DNA of 64,000 nt from contig CM041297.1 in NCBI GenBank assembly GCA_023052935.1, positions 104,027,563 to 104,091,562 on the forward strand, in the 5' to 3' direction. The notes under the pieces were generated by a model that was given only the letters and a program-made list of their open reading frames with translations, was not told where the DNA came from and searched no databases. Positions 33,735-46,570 of the stretch are shown one piece after another. The position numbers and the translations under genes are program-made. Numbering within the stretch: position 1 is the stretch's first letter; the number at the start of each line of letters is the position of its first letter. Source of the stretch: Piezodorus guildinii. Its lineage: Eukaryota; Arthropoda; Insecta; Hemiptera; Pentatomidae.

Positions 33735-34066
33735 AAAATAAAATAAAAATTAAACCTGTACCTCTACAATTCATGAAGGGTCAGGGACTCAGTACATATA
33801 GAGATTGGTACATTTTCTGGGCCAACGACCGTGCAATGAGGTGATTAGGCCTTGATCACGCTCAGCCGCCAGGTTTATTCCCAATTTAGGTACCCACTTT
33901 AATGAGGTTGGGTCTGCTCAGGAGGGTCTCCATACCTTAAGGTCGCTTCTCGGCTGAATTAACAAAATAAATAGCATTCTGTCATAGCCGGGATTAGAAC
34001 TCAGGACCCGGAGAACAGTAGAATAGAGCTCTATCCACTGGACTACGCCGCTCCCTGTATAAACTA
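33735..34066 (-). repeat. tRNA-derived SINE family 1, copy with full tRNA head
   Basis: Minus strand from 34058: a tRNA-like head with A-box-like TAGTCCAGTGGATAGAGC (34028-34045) and B-box-like GAGTTCTAATCCCGG (33988-34002), then the family body, then a T/A-rich tail at 33735. The pol III boxes are slightly decayed. The head resembles a tRNA in box spacing, but no cloverleaf-grade gene is claimed. Confidence 0.8.
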
Positions 34067-34677
34067 AGGTTAATATATAGAAATTATATTAAAATTTATA
34101 TTTAGACATTTTTAGGTAATTTCATTAAAATTAACTAACAAGTTTCATATTGATTCAAAATAGTTGAGTAAGGAATATTTAATGCTAACTAAAAAAGTTG
34201 TGTTTCGTACCACCGATGACCAATATTTGTATATAGGAATTAGAACGGAGTGGGAACGATAAGCAAACTTACGTAACTACAATTATTACCAGGTGTTCAA
34301 ATTATTTTTCTGAATGAGATATTTCATAAAATTGTTGACAATTGTGAATTGCCATGATATCTCAAGCTTGAATCAATTCGGCCTTAGGACATAGAGATTT
34401 GCTACTCAAAAACTTAAATTATCCGTATTACAAGTGAAAAACGTGAACTCATTGTAAGCTAAAGAAGTTAGTGTAAAAAGATACTGTAAAAATAAAGTAT
34501 TTGCGAAATTGGAAATCGCTACGAAATCAATTAAAAATGCAGAAGTTCATCCTTCGCTATGAAATCTGAATAATCCGGTTAAGAATATTCTAGAACTATG
34601 ATAAGTAACAGTTCAAAGCACAACAAAGAATCATATTGAGTTTCCATAGAAACATTTATTTTCGATTCAATAATCAA
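34067..34677. other. Intergenic stretch, nothing recognised
   Basis: No supported feature. Confidence 0.45.
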
Positions 34678-35517
34678 TTTTTACTTTCACTTACCTGTAT
34701 ATGAAATATATAGTAAGGGGGAAGTATTGCGATCGTTAAAATTTTCGACGAAAATACAAGTTTTAGGGTCCCCTGAATCCAAATAACCAACTCCCGAAAA
34801 AAGATCTGTGTGTGTGTGGTAGCTCCCGGGCGAAAACGAAAAGTCCTATGAAACTGAAATTTCATATTTAAGAAAACTATGCGCCCGAGATGTTACAGCA
34901 ACTTTTTCATCGAAATCAGCAGACTAGAAGAGCCACTTTATACCATGCATTTTGTACCTTTTTACGATTTCCTCAAAAACGGCTCGAACGATTTTAATCA
35001 AACTCCATATATCGATGTAAAATTTAATAGACTTTAACATAATGTAAGTTTCATTCTGATTGAAATAGTCTGACAGAGCTTAAATGCAGGTATTTTAAAT
35101 TTACTTCCTCTAAAGTTCAATAAATTTTTTTATATATTTAAAAAAACTAAGTAAATCATCTTATTAGCACAGATAAATAACGGCTAAATATGAAAGTTGG
35201 ACGATTTTGATAAACAACTAGAGGAGAAAAGTGCAAACATATTTCTTTATGCAATTTTTGTGTTTTCGAACAAAGGAATAGTAATAAAGATTTATAATAT
35301 ACAGTTGGATTGCTAAAGATTTTAGAAAAAAATATCCGATAAAACTAACTGATTTTTTGTAGTTATTAATATATAATAGATTATTTAATAAAACACATGT
35401 TTCAATTTAATTAATTCATTAATAATTTTTGTTTTATCTCTACATGTATTTAAAAATTCTTCAAATGATTTTAACAACGGAGGCAAGTGAAAGTCGTGAG
35501 TTGAGCGCACCAGATTT
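34678..35517 (-). repeat. Family A repeat, full-length, reverse orientation
   Basis: Starts 'ttactttcacttacctg', has the short (TG)n at 34807-34818 at the family's usual microsatellite position, and ends 'caagtgaaagtcgtgag' plus 'gcgcaccagat'. Confidence 0.75.
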
Positions 35518-35689
35518 TTATTATTAATATTTCTTTATCCACCTGTCATGCGGTTCACCATCAGTGAATGTGAGGTAAGATTTGACGTTGTGGCGTGATA
35601 GGCATCTCTTCCTGTAAGTATGCATTTATGCCAGGATCTCAAAAACAATAATCAAAATAATATAATGTTATAGATAAATAATAGAAATG

Positions 35690-35800
35690 ATTGTATATGA
35701 GAAATAATTAGTTTAGTCAACTTTTCATCACATCATTTGCGTATATTACTTTGTATTTGAGATAATATATTTTCTAAAATATTTAGCGTTCTAAAATTTG
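35690..35800 (+). repeat. Family A fragment
   Basis: About 110 bp equivalent to the 'aataatcagttagttt..cttttcatcac..gagataatat' part of the family. Confidence 0.5.
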
Positions 35801-35972
35801 TTGTTGGTAAAGAGGAAAGTTATGATCGTTATATGTTTCGTTATATGGAAGTTATATTCTTCTGTTTCGTATGCTAGATTTTAGGAATAATACCGTACCG
35901 ATACGTGTTACTAAGTTGTTAACATAAATGGTAAGTTTTTGTATATCTATAAACTAATGCTGTTATTAATTA

Positions 35973-36572
35973 CTAGCTGTTGTCCGCGACTTTGTCTGTG
36001 TCAACTTCTGTTATTATGATCGCGATTAAGTAGTTTTTAAAAGAATATATTTTAAAGTACTTCTGCGTAAATGAGATTTTTAGTTTTATTTTCTTGTGGC
36101 AGAACATACTGATTTTTTTTAAACAAACATTTCGAAAAGAATTATATAAATTAATAGTTGTGAAATATACTCATTAAATGAAAAGAAATACGAATTCCGA
36201 ATTCTTTTGACACTCATTGTAATTGGCCGTGTGGCAGTCTTGACGTAAATCGATTCCTACGTGTTTAAATATTTGCCTCAGTGATTTGTTAATTGTTATG
36301 GCAAAAGGCAACAACGGGAAATTGAATTATTTTAAAATCAAAAAGCAAATCATTTGGAATAATTGAGATGCGATGTTAATTTTCCCCTTTTGTTAACATT
36401 TTCCACTGATTCTTCACTCCTATTGGTAGAAGCGTGATCTCATATAGCCCAACGCCTTCCTCGATAAATGGACTATCCAACACAAAAATAATTTTTCAAT
36501 TCGAACCAGTAGTTTCTGAGATTAGCGCGTCCAAAAAAGAAACTCTTCAGCTTTATAATATTAGTATAGATT
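35973..36572 (+). repeat. Arthropod-type interspersed repeat (ctagctgttgtccgcg head)
   Basis: Head 'actagctgttgtccgcgac' and tail 'ctcttcagctttataatatt' plus 'agtatagat', with 'agtttctgagattagcgcg' before the tail. From general knowledge this head/tail pairing is widespread in insect genomes as a non-autonomous repeat. I cannot name the family with certainty. No ORF. Confidence 0.5.
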
Positions 36573-36873
36573 TCAAATTTAATACTATTTCATGAAAACA
36601 GATGCTTCACTGCCGATGTTTAAGCATAACAATGAATAAGCGTTATAAAATAAACATATTTTCTTACTAATTGCATTTTTTGTGACCATAAACTAAAACT
36701 CCTAAAGCGAAGAACTCTAAATCAGTCAGACATATTTTCTAAATATAAATGACACCTCATTCAAACTGCACCCGTGCAAAGTAGGGTTTGTCGGTTTATG
36801 ATAACCGATTTTTGGAAAAACATTATGAAAGACGAAAACCGTTTATTTAGTAGAAAATATCGGTTCTCAATGT

Positions 36874-37041
36874 ATGAATAGATTTTTAAAAAATCAGGCT
36901 TTAAAAACGATTAAGCCTAGTTCGGTTGCAAGTGAGAGGGTATTTTCTATTTCGGGGAATTTTGTGAATAAACAAAAGGCACAGCTAAATAGCAAATCGA
37001 TAGACGTCCTCTGTTTTCTGCAATCATATTTCATTAAATAA
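36874..37041 (+). pseudogene. hAT transposase, C-terminal dimerisation fragment
   Basis: The frame from 36874 reads IKPSSVASERVFSISGNFV and NKQKAQLNSKSIDVLCFL, then a stop at 37039-37041. This matches the hAT C-terminal dimerisation domain (S-A-x-S-E-R-x-F-S..G..x-x-x-R-x-x-L..x-x-x-x-L-x-F-L). The RNase H-like catalytic core and zinc finger upstream are missing; only about 90 bp separate the fragment from the left terminus. The fragment itself has no stop. Family A begins 5 bp after its stop codon. Confidence 0.8.
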
Positions 37042-37045
37042 AAAA

Positions 37046-37945
37046 ATCTGGTGCGGCCAACACACGACTTTCACTTACCTCCATTTTTAAGGTCAATGAA
37101 AGAATTTTCAAAAACAGTTAGAGATAAAAATACGTGAAGTTATTAAGGAATTAATTAAATTGAATTTATATAGAAACATGTGTTTTATTAAAAAATCTAT
37201 TATATTATTATCTAAAATAATCAGTTAGTTTTATGTTCATTTCATCACTCTCTATTAACTTTTAAAAGCTTGTGTATGAGATAATATTTTTTTCTAAAAT
37301 CTTTAACATTCCAACGGTATATCATACATGTATATTACTGCTCTTATGTACAAAAACGAAAAATTGCATAAAAAAAATATATTTTCTGTTTTCTCCTTTA
37401 GTTGGGTATCGAATTTATTCAATTTATATATTTACCTGTTTTTCATCAGCGTTAACAAGATAATATAGTTATTTTTATTGAATCTACAAAATTAAAAGTT
37501 TTTTAGAGGAAGAAAATTTAAATTATCGGCATTTAAGCCCTGTCAAACCATTTTAATCAGAATAAAACCTACATGATATTAAAGCCTATTAAATTTTACA
37601 TCGATATGGCGAGTTTAATCAAAATCGTCGGAACTGTTTTTGAGAAAATCGAAAAAAAGTGCAAAATGCATGGTATAAAGTGCCTCTTCTGGTAAGCTCA
37701 TTTTGATGAAAAAAGTTTTGTCACGTCTCGGGCGTATAGTTGTCTTAAATATGAAATTTTAGTTTCATAGGACTTACCGTTTCCGCCCGGGAGTAACCAC
37801 ACACACACACACACACACACCTTTTTGCGGGACTTGGTTATTTGGACTCAGGGGACCCTAAAACGTGTATTTCCGTTGAAAACTGGAATTCGAAAATTTT
37901 CACGATCGCAATACTTTCCTTACTATATATAGTAAGTGAAAGTAA
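37046..37945 (+). repeat. Family A repeat, best-preserved copy
   Basis: Left end 'atctggtgcggccaacac', ACTTTCACTTAC at about 37068; right end 'tactatatatagtaagtgaa'. (CA)n at 37797-37820. Inserted inside the hAT element, so younger than it. The right end has a perfect 18-bp palindrome-type hairpin (cttactatatatagtaag). Confidence 0.85.
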
Positions 37946-38534
37946 TAAATAGAATATTGAAATTTGTATTAAAATTACCCTGAATAGAAAATAATCAGTC
38001 CTTTACTTAATTGTCTTTAAAACTAAAATTGATTTTAATAAGTACGTATGCATACACTTTATTTACTCTTGTCTTTCGGCTTTGATTATAATTTATATTA
38101 TATAATACACAATTATATATTTTCTAATTATTTTTATTTATTCGAACCCTTTGCTGAATAACTTTTTTCACAATTATAAAAATATTTACATCCTTATATT
38201 GAAAATTATGCATGAAGAACGAATAATTGTTTTAAAGTTATTTAATCCTGGTCAACTCTTATTTCTTTGTTCTACTAAATTGCATAAAGAAATTTTACTG
38301 TCAATTAAATTGAACAGTAAATAATTAAGTCAAAAACTGTTTTTAATCACTCTAAATTTTCTGTTAAAATTTTTTGTTCAAATTACAGAATATTGGAGTA
38401 AACATTTTTTTTAATAAAAAATCGAAACCGGTTAAAACCGGTTTTCTGGGAAAATTACTATTCGTAAACCAGTTTTCTAAAATGTCGGTTTTTGTATAAA
38501 TCCTAGTGCGAAGCATAGGCGGGTCCTATATGAT

Positions 38535-38563
38535 TTCATATATAGTTAAGTGAAAGTAAAAAT
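38535..38563 (+). repeat. Family A right-end fragment
   Basis: The short sequence 'atatatagttaagtgaaag' plus 'taaaaatg' equals the family's right terminus. Confidence 0.4.
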
Positions 38564-38619
38564 GATTAAGAATATTAGGAAAAATAAATAAAGTATTTAA
38601 AAAATATAATATCAAGGTC

Positions 38620-38952
38620 ATGGCAACCGATTGTATTGTAAGGAAGCACTTAAATATTTTCAAGGAAAAAGCGGCGCGTCGAGACGTAGAACAAAAACAT
38701 AATTGGAAGGCGCCGTTCAATCCTTTGAAACACTTTTCCCTAAAGAAAACCTCTTCTACAAATGTCATGCATATCGTAGTTGTTTTGTATAAATTAATTT
38801 TCTATAAAAAAAAAAGTCTGATGTGGAAGAAAACTAATTCCCTATTCTGCTATAGTTTCTCACTTATTATCGTTAGTACTGGAATGTTAAAATTATTTTC
38901 TACTAATATAATAGAGCCGGTAATTGAAATATGTATCTTATTTCACTACTAA
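38620..38952 (+). CDS. Hypothetical ORF, unknown
   Basis: A 110-codon frame starting ATGGCAACCGATTG with reasonable initiation context. The first ~50 residues are basic and protein-like (..RKHLNIFKEKAARRDVEQ..). The rest is low-complexity hydrophobic sequence typical of AT-rich noncoding DNA. It could be a single decayed exon or chance. No family recognised. Confidence 0.2.
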   Translation: MATDCIVRKHLNIFKEKAARRDVEQKHNWKAPFNPLKHFSLKKTSSTNVMHIVVVLYKLIFYKKKSLMWKKTNSLFCYSFSLIIVSTGMLKLFSTNIIEPVIEICILFHY

Positions 38953-39367
38953 TTATCTGTTTAACGACTATTTCTTCAGGAAGGTTACAGAACTATTGGT
39001 TTTGTTTTTAAAAAAAGATTTCATTATTTTAAGTAAATAATGTTTTCCAACTCATTTGTCAAAGCTATTGCTAATGCAATAAACATCTATTTTATTCTAT
39101 TCTACTACCGTATGAAAACTTATTTTTTTTTTTAGTTAAAATGAAAAAAAAAAACATTAGTTTTAGTATGTTGGTTGAATCTTTGTTTTTTTTTTATCTA
39201 TATATTCCAGTATACATACACTGTATACATACGATGCAGTATCAAAAGTAGATCAACCTCAATAATTAACAACTTATCAACTTAAATATCGAATATAATT
39301 TCTTAATAATAAATGAAATAAAAACTTTCTGAATTTTCATAAATAAAATTTTAAAAAACAAACTTAC

Positions 39368-39368
<1 letters not shown>
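38953..39368. other. AT-rich intergenic DNA
   Basis: Nothing supported. Confidence 0.45.

Positions 39369-39427
<59 letters not shown>
39369..39427. repeat. (TA)n microsatellite
   Basis: About 29 TA units. Confidence 0.95.
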
Positions 39428-39430
<3 letters not shown>

Positions 39431-39553
39431 TAGTTCCTTTATGGACATACTTGTACCATGTTTAGTATAATTTTTCATTATTTCTTGAAATGATATATTT
39501 TTAAAAATTACAACGATGATGCAAACATATACAATAAATGGTCAGTGAGCTTA

Positions 39554-39557
<4 letters not shown>

Positions 39558-39609
<52 letters not shown>
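39558..39609. repeat. (TA)n microsatellite
   Basis: About 26 TA units, 170 bp before the transporter start. Confidence 0.95.
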
Positions 39610-39611
<2 letters not shown>

Positions 39612-39782
39612 AGAGAGATATTAAATTGACCTGATATTATTTGCGTTACGTTACAATTCCTTTCACCTATATTTGCTTGAACTTGAGAATGGAACAGCGA
39701 ACCCAGAATTAGCAGGTGGAGGTGGAGGGGATGAGGAGCTTGGTGGGGGCGACCGTCGGTGCGAACTGCCAGTGATCGAGCC

Positions 39783-41164
39783 ATGGCCTCCGGGGTCTTG
39801 CGTCAGTTCCTAGCCAGCTTCCTTATCAACATCTCCGTCTTCATCGCCGGAAACACCCTAGGATGGCCCTCCCCGGTCCTCTACAGCATCGAGAAGACAG
39901 GGCAGCCGATGAACATGAGCCACTCCGAGTCCGGCCTCATGGTATCCATGCTGTACATGGGCAACTTCATCAGTCCGATCCCTTCAGGCGCCCTCATGGA
40001 CATGATCGGACGGAAGATGACCATCCACGTCCTTACGGTGGTACCGCTCGTCGCTTGGATAATGGTCTACTTCGCGAAAACGCCTATCGTCCTTCACTTG
40101 TCCAGGCTTCTGGCCGGCGCTTGGCTGGGAACTGTCATCACCGTGATTCCAACGTACGTCGGCGAGGTCTCAGAGCCTAAAGTGAGGGGGGCCTTCAGCA
40201 CATTCTTCCAAATGATGGCCAACGTGGGAGTCCTTTATGCTTACATCATCGGTCCTGTGGTGGACTATTATACGTTTACAATTATTTTAGGGGTTGTGCC
40301 AGTGATTTTTTTTATTCTGATGTTCTTTTTGCCAGAAAGTCCTTATTGGTTGACCAAGAAGAATCAGCACGATAAAGCCGCCAAAGCACTTTCTTGGCTA
40401 AGAGGGAAACCGGTGGATGAGGTCAAACAAGAACTCACCGAAATAGAGGATGCCGTAACGGCCGACTCCAGGCGCAGCACTAGCTACAGAGAACTGATCG
40501 CTACAAAGGGAAACAGGAAAGCATTCTTCATGGTGGAGGTGATTGCGATCACACAGCGTGCCAGCGGAATCAGTGCCCTGATGGCCTACGTGTCACCAGC
40601 CTGCCCGAAGAGGGGCCGATGAAGCCGAACGAGTGTGTGACCGTCATAGGTTTTGTACTTTTCTTCAGTGTCTTTATGAGCACCTCCTTAGTGGACCGCT
40701 CGGGGAGGAGGCCTCTGCTCATGATCTCCTGCTGGGGCTGCGCCATCTCCATGTTCCTCGCCGCTATCTGGTTTTTCCTCGACGCCAAGACTAATGTGGG
40801 CGCCAGAGATTTCGCATGGGTTCCATTCGTCGCCATCATCGGCTACAGCTTCTCATACTGTGTAGGGCTTGGACCTCTGCAGACTACGATCCAGGGAGAA
40901 GTCTTCCCTACAAACACTAAAGGACACGCCTCGGGAATCACAGCGATGGTCTTATCAGTAGTGTCGTTCGTTAGTAACATCATTTACTTCGACATAGCGG
41001 ACTCGATGGGCATGTATATGAACTTCGTTATTTTCACCATCTCGTCCGTCATAGCTGCATTGTTCGTACAATTCTATGTCATCGAAACAAAGGGAAGAAG
41101 TCTGAATCAGATACAAAAGGAATTGAATGAGAAAAAATTGAAGGTACTGAGACCAGTAGTATGA
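39783..41164 (+). pseudogene. Tret1-like: Tret1-like facilitated sugar (trehalose) transporter, one frameshift
   Basis: A major-facilitator sugar porter of about 460 residues with 12 expected membrane helices. The start is ATG at 39783 (context gagccATGG), not the upstream in-frame GTG. Conserved sites: loop 2-3 DMIGRK (residues 73-78), YVGEVSEPKVRG (125-136), PESPYWL (184-190), helix-7 QRASGI (258-263), loop 8-9 DRSGRR, and C-terminal ETKGRSL. The frame breaks at about 40593-40597 (after ..LMAYV) and resumes one base out of phase (TSLPEEGPMKPNE..) to a stop at 41162-41164. One lost base therefore separates two otherwise intact halves. No introns, unlike many family members. GC content and third-position GC are well above the surroundings. 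In relatives the protein moves trehalose or glucose across the plasma membrane down a gradient. It could be a young pseudogene or retrocopy, or a working gene with an assembly indel. Confidence 0.85.
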
Positions 41165-43195
41165 GCTGGAGGTAATGCGAAGAAGTCAGTTATTTGTGAT
41201 GAAGGGATATATTTGGATTCCTTCGAAGCGGAGAAGGTTATGGCCGAGGTTATGACAAACTGGTAGAATTATTCATTTTATTTATTACAGTATTTATGTT
41301 CGAACAATGACTGTGATGTACATATTATCCTTCAGTGTACATATCGCTGCCATAGTTTAAAAACTTGTTTTAACTTAAACATAAAAACATAGATGTATAT
41401 TTGTTTTTACCACTGATTGTAAGAGAATGTTCTTTGCAGTTTATCATAACATAATGTTTCATATGACAAAGAAACTAATGTTGAATTTTTTTTTTTTTCA
41501 AAAATACAGATTGATATACAATACATAGGTCTTGCACTTATTGCTAAGGACGCGAATGTATCAAGATCAACTTTTTTTAAGATTTTACATTTTTAAACTA
41601 AGTTTTACACTGATAATGGTAGGATTTTATCAGACGAATTTCGACAAAACGCCGAATAAGACTTCATATCATCTTTATCAATGAAACTTTTGTGTAGTCA
41701 CAACTAAATATCTATCAAGATTTTGAAAAGAATCTTTCATTTTGTTATAATTATTATTTGTATTATTAGCTGTGTTCATTTTTATCTGATTAAACCTAGA
41801 AGAGATCCATGTGTTAATCTCAGGGCATGTTTATGATTTTTAAAGTATTCATATTTAGAATACATTAAAAATCAACACAACGATCTATGTAAAAAAAAAA
41901 AAAAAAAAAAGACCAATGATTACATTAATTATTATGGGAAAAATCATTTTAACTGTTAAGTACTCTATTAATAATTTATTATTTTTCTATAGTTTTTTTC
42001 TTTTATATATAATAGTTTAAAATTAAACCGAAAGTATTACAACTTTAAAAAAACCGGAGCAATTCGGATTTAATCGGTTCCTAAGTGATTTGACATGTCT
42101 TCTTATTGCCTTCAATGTTTCTTGAAAATAAAACTTCAATTGAGCCTTTAGAAAACGTTTTAAAATAGGTTTAGAATCAAGGAAAATTTGAGCACATTAG
42201 TATCAATAATATCATTTAATATTTGATTAAATGAAAAATCAAATTAGTGTAACGGCTACATCAAATATTTGTATTAGAGACATTAAAAATAAAGAATGTG
42301 TAAACTCCTGATTTTAATTTTTTGTTTAGAAATTTCTTGCTTCGATTTTTACTTGTTCCTAATCGGCTAACGGAGCAACGTAAAATAGAATATTTGATAA
42401 TTGATATCTGTGATATGTGATTTTTTGATAATGTAATATTTTTTGTATTGTTTAGTTATAAATTATAAATTTTCAAATGTCTGTGTATATATATATATAT
42501 ATACACACACAAATATACAGATATATATTTATTTATTTATTTTTATGTGGATAAATTTGTGAATCAACGATTGTAATGAAATAAATAGATGTATAAAATA
42601 TTAACATTTCTTTAAGTGTTTCACTTATAAAAAAAAAAGAAGATCATACTGCTTCAAAAACCAATATAAAATTGATAATTAAGTTTTTTTTTTTTAAATT
42701 AGTCCGTCATTTTCATTCCATACCCATTGTTAAACTTTCAATATTTTATTTCTTCTGATTTCCTGATAGTTCCAAGTTAATAGTTTAAACTATAATTACA
42801 TTTAGGTTAATAGCTCGATTGTATGTTATATGACACAATGTGTATGGATGGATGAGTGCGAGAAACAATGTAATTCACTGAATATATGTGAGGTTTTGTA
42901 TAGTATTTAGGTTTTAAATGTGTGATATTTTTTAAAATATAAAACAGTATAATCGATCATCATTTTCAATAATAAGGGAGTCAGTTAAATATATTTAGAA
43001 CCTAGTTCATAAGATTAGGAGCATAATAGAAGTATAATTGTTCGCTCTTTAAGATCAATTAAAAAAAAAAAAAAAATCTTTTTTATTTCAATGACTTAAG
43101 AAGTCCTAAAATTTTGATTTTGTTTTTAATTTTATAACATATGCTAATAGATAGATAGATAACTGTTTTTTTAATTTTTTATTTCAGGATATTAC
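41165..43195. other. 3' flank of the transporter, AT-rich
   Basis: About 2 kb of AT-rich DNA with several AATAAA signals (e.g. near 42125 and 42287), which could include the transporter's 3' UTR. No poly(A) tract or target duplication marks a retrocopy end right after the stop. A short TA/CA tract lies at 42485-42510. Confidence 0.4.
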
Positions 43196-43199
43196 ACCA

Positions 43200-43710
43200 A
43201 AAATATAACATATAAAAAAACATTAATAGTCTTTTAGACCGTCGTGTCCGGAGCCGACCTGATCAATTTTACAATTTATATAACAGTAACTATATACATA
43301 TACAATACACTACACAATAACAGTAAAACAATCTCACTCATTGATTCAACTATTTCATTATCAGGCTCAAAACAACAAAACAATAACAATAATAATAAAC
43401 AATTACAAATATATAAATATATTACAATTTTTAAATATAGTTAAACTCTTTTATAAGTTTATATCTGTAAGGAAATGCTATTTTACAACATTTATACACA
43501 GCCATACAGTTCTGTCCATTAAGATAGTTTATTACTTCATCGGTGTTCAAATAACTCTTTCCGAAACACCTCATTCTAATTTCAGATAAAATGGGACATG
43601 TGGCGAGGAAATGAAAGGTATTTTCTACTTCTTTTCTATTACAAAGCGAGGAAATCACATTGTTATTTGACCAAAATCTATTATAGTTGATGTATACCAA
43701 TTCACATCTA
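43200..43710 (-). pseudogene. Non-LTR retrotransposon 3' end with C-terminal Cys/His motif
   Basis: Minus-strand frame 43700-43431: CNRKEVENTFHFLATCPILS then EIRMRCFG. This is the C..E..x-H-F-L-x-x-C-P-x-x-x-x-x-R motif found at the C-terminus of many arthropod LINE ORF2s. It ends in ..YRYKLIKEF and a stop. The ~230 bp beyond are A/T/CAA-rich, as a 3' UTR would be. 5'-truncated. Confidence 0.6.
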
Positions 43711-44280
<570 letters not shown>

Positions 44281-44521
44281 CCTGAGAGGAGTATAATATT
44301 GATTTGGCCTGATCCTGCATAATGATTAGTGCAATATCCATTTCTTAAATGCGTTTCGATATTTCCCAAGAAATCTCATACGGAATTCACAAGCGTAGGC
44401 ACTTCTGAGCGTTCGCTCATAGTCATGATAAGAAGTAACCTTCATGCTGATAAAATCAAATATAAGAACCTACTTGATTCTATTAAATATTTTGAGTTAT
44501 TTAAAACAAAAGTAGGAGAAA

Positions 44522-44523
<2 letters not shown>

Positions 44524-44603
<80 letters not shown>

Positions 44604-44830
44604 AATAAAAAAAAAACCTGTACCACTAAAACCCATTGCCAACGACTTTGCAATGAGGTGAGTGCCCAGATCACCCTCACCCCCAGGTTTTTCCCCAGCT
44701 TTGAGTACCCACTTTATAGGGACTGGGTCTGAGAGCTCCATACCTTTGGGTCGCCCTTTGGGCGAATTAACTGTATAAATGATATTCTGTCACAACCGCA
44801 GACTGGTGCTCTATCCACTAAGTATTGTAT
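44524..44830 (-). repeat. tRNA-derived SINE family 1 with 72-A tail
   Basis: 44605-44830 carries the family blocks ('acctgtaccactaaaaccc', 'gagtacccactttatagg', 'ctctatccactaag'). The B-box is deleted. On the minus strand the element ends in a T/A-rich spacer and then 72 consecutive A (44524-44595), a long, uninterrupted tail. Confidence 0.8.
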
Positions 44831-45644
44831 GTAATCGTAAACCACAACATTTAATTCTTTAATGATATTCAGTACCTATATAAAACATTTTATATAGACA
44901 TACATTTACTTATATAAACCACAAAAGGTTTAAAATATGTATTTCCTTTTTTAAAAATTAAACGAATTGATTATAAAGATATATACGTATATAAAGATAT
45001 AAAAGTAACCAGTACAATGGATATGATTTTATTATAATTTAATAATAATTGAAATTTAACTCGTATAAGCGTATAAACTAAATATACATATTAGGAAAAT
45101 TTTCTATTTCATGAGAAATAAAAAATATTTATATATTTATACATGGACTAGCTATAGTTAGGAGTGTGACGTAGCTTTTTTTGCATTACGAAAAAACTAC
45201 ACTTTTTAGGAAAAATATTTTTATTCTAGATCATCATTTCACATACAATACTGAGTAAAAAAAAAAAATTCCATTTAACATTCTATGTCTGAACACGTGA
45301 AATATGAATTTAATCAATTACCTAATCTTATCTTATCTAGGAAAATGAGAAATGGGATATCGATTGATAATTGCGAAATCGAAACGAAGCTTTGTCATCA
45401 GGAGGGATAATACAAACGGTTTTAATTGAAAAAAAGAATTATTTACTGAAAAAATTAAATATCTGTGCAGATTTAGTGGTTCATTTAGCAAATATATTTA
45501 CATATAAAAATATGTATATATTTTTTTAAATGCTCAATAATCATAATTTAAAATGTAATTAGGCAACAAACTAATTTATTGAAAATTAAATAGTGGATGT
45601 AGTATTTTTTATTTAACAGAAGACTTTAATACACACTGCATGTC
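44831..45644. other. AT-rich intergenic DNA
   Basis: Nothing supported. Confidence 0.45.
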
Positions 45645-46570
45645 ATTTTTACTTTCACTTACTATATATAGTAAGGAAAGTATTGCGATCGTGAAAATTT
45701 TCGAATTCCAGTTTTCAACGGAAATACACGTTTTAGGGTCCCCTGAGTCCAAATAACCAAGTCCCGCAAAAAGGTCTGTGTGTGTGTGTGTGTCTGTGTG
45801 TGTGTGTGTGTGTGGTAACTCCCAGGCGGTAACGGTAAGTCCTATGAAACTGAAATTTCATATTTAAGACAACTATACGCCCGAGACGTGACAAAACTTT
45901 TTTCATCAAAATGAGCTTACCAGAAGAGGCACTTTATACCATGCATTTTTCACCTTTTTTTCGATTTTCTCGAAAACGGTTCCGACGATTTTGATTAAAC
46001 TCGCTATATCGATGTAAAATTTAATGGGCTTTAATATCATGTAGGTTTTATTTAGATAAAAATGGTCTGACAGGGCTTAAATGCCGATATTTTAAATTGT
46101 CTTCCCCTAAAGTACCTTCAATTTTGTAGATTCAATAATAATAACTAGATTATCTTGTTAACGCTGATGAAAAACAGGTAAATATATAAATTGAATAAAT
46201 TTGATACCCAACTAAAGGTGAAAACAGAAAAAATATTTTTTTAATGCAATTTTTCGTTTTTGAACATAAGGGCAGTAACATACATGTATGATATACCGTT
46301 AGAAAGCTAAAGATTTTAGAAAAAATGTCATCTCATACACAAGCTTTTAAAAGTTAATAGAGAGTGATGAAATGAACATAAAACTATCTGATTACTTTAG
46401 ATAATAATATTATAGATTTTTTAATGAAACACATGTTTCTATAGAAATTTAATTTGATTAATTCCTTAATAGTTTCACGTATTTTTATCTCTAACTGTAT
46501 TTGAAAAATCTTTCATTGATTTTAAAAAATCGAGGTAAGTGAAAGTCGTGTGTTGCCCGCACCAGATGTT
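45645..46570 (-). repeat. Family A repeat, full-length, reverse orientation
   Basis: Starts 'tttactttcacttactatat' and ends 'taagtgaaagtcgtgtg' plus 'gcccgcaccagat'. (TG)n at 45776-45813 at the usual internal position. Highly similar to the 37-kb copy. Confidence 0.85.

Larger units (their letters stand above)
36782..38505 (+). mobile_element. hAT transposon, internally deleted, with TSD
   Basis: Termini TAGGGTTTGT (36782) and ATAAATCCTA (ending 38505) are imperfect inverted repeats. They are flanked by GTGCAAAG (36774-36781) and GTGCGAAG (38506-38513), an 8-bp target duplication with one mismatch, as expected for hAT. Subterminal 'aaccggtt'-type motifs occur on both sides (36790-36870 and 38425-38495). 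Inside are the last 56 codons of a transposase and a family A insertion (37046-37945). The rest of the transposase is deleted. Confidence 0.75.

Noticed and set aside
33988..34058. Stand-alone tRNA gene on the minus strand
   Set aside because: It is the head of SINE family 1; the B-box is altered and the family body follows.
39759..39782. Upstream start for the transporter
   Set aside because: The codon at 39759 is GTG. The ATG at 39783 has a better initiation context and fits the family's N-terminus.
40570..40839. Minus-strand ORF over the transporter
   Set aside because: Antisense to conserved transporter helices; composition is the complement of the sense codons.
44329..44741. ORFs with poly-Phe or poly-Lys
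   Set aside because: Translation of the 72-T tract that is the SINE tail.
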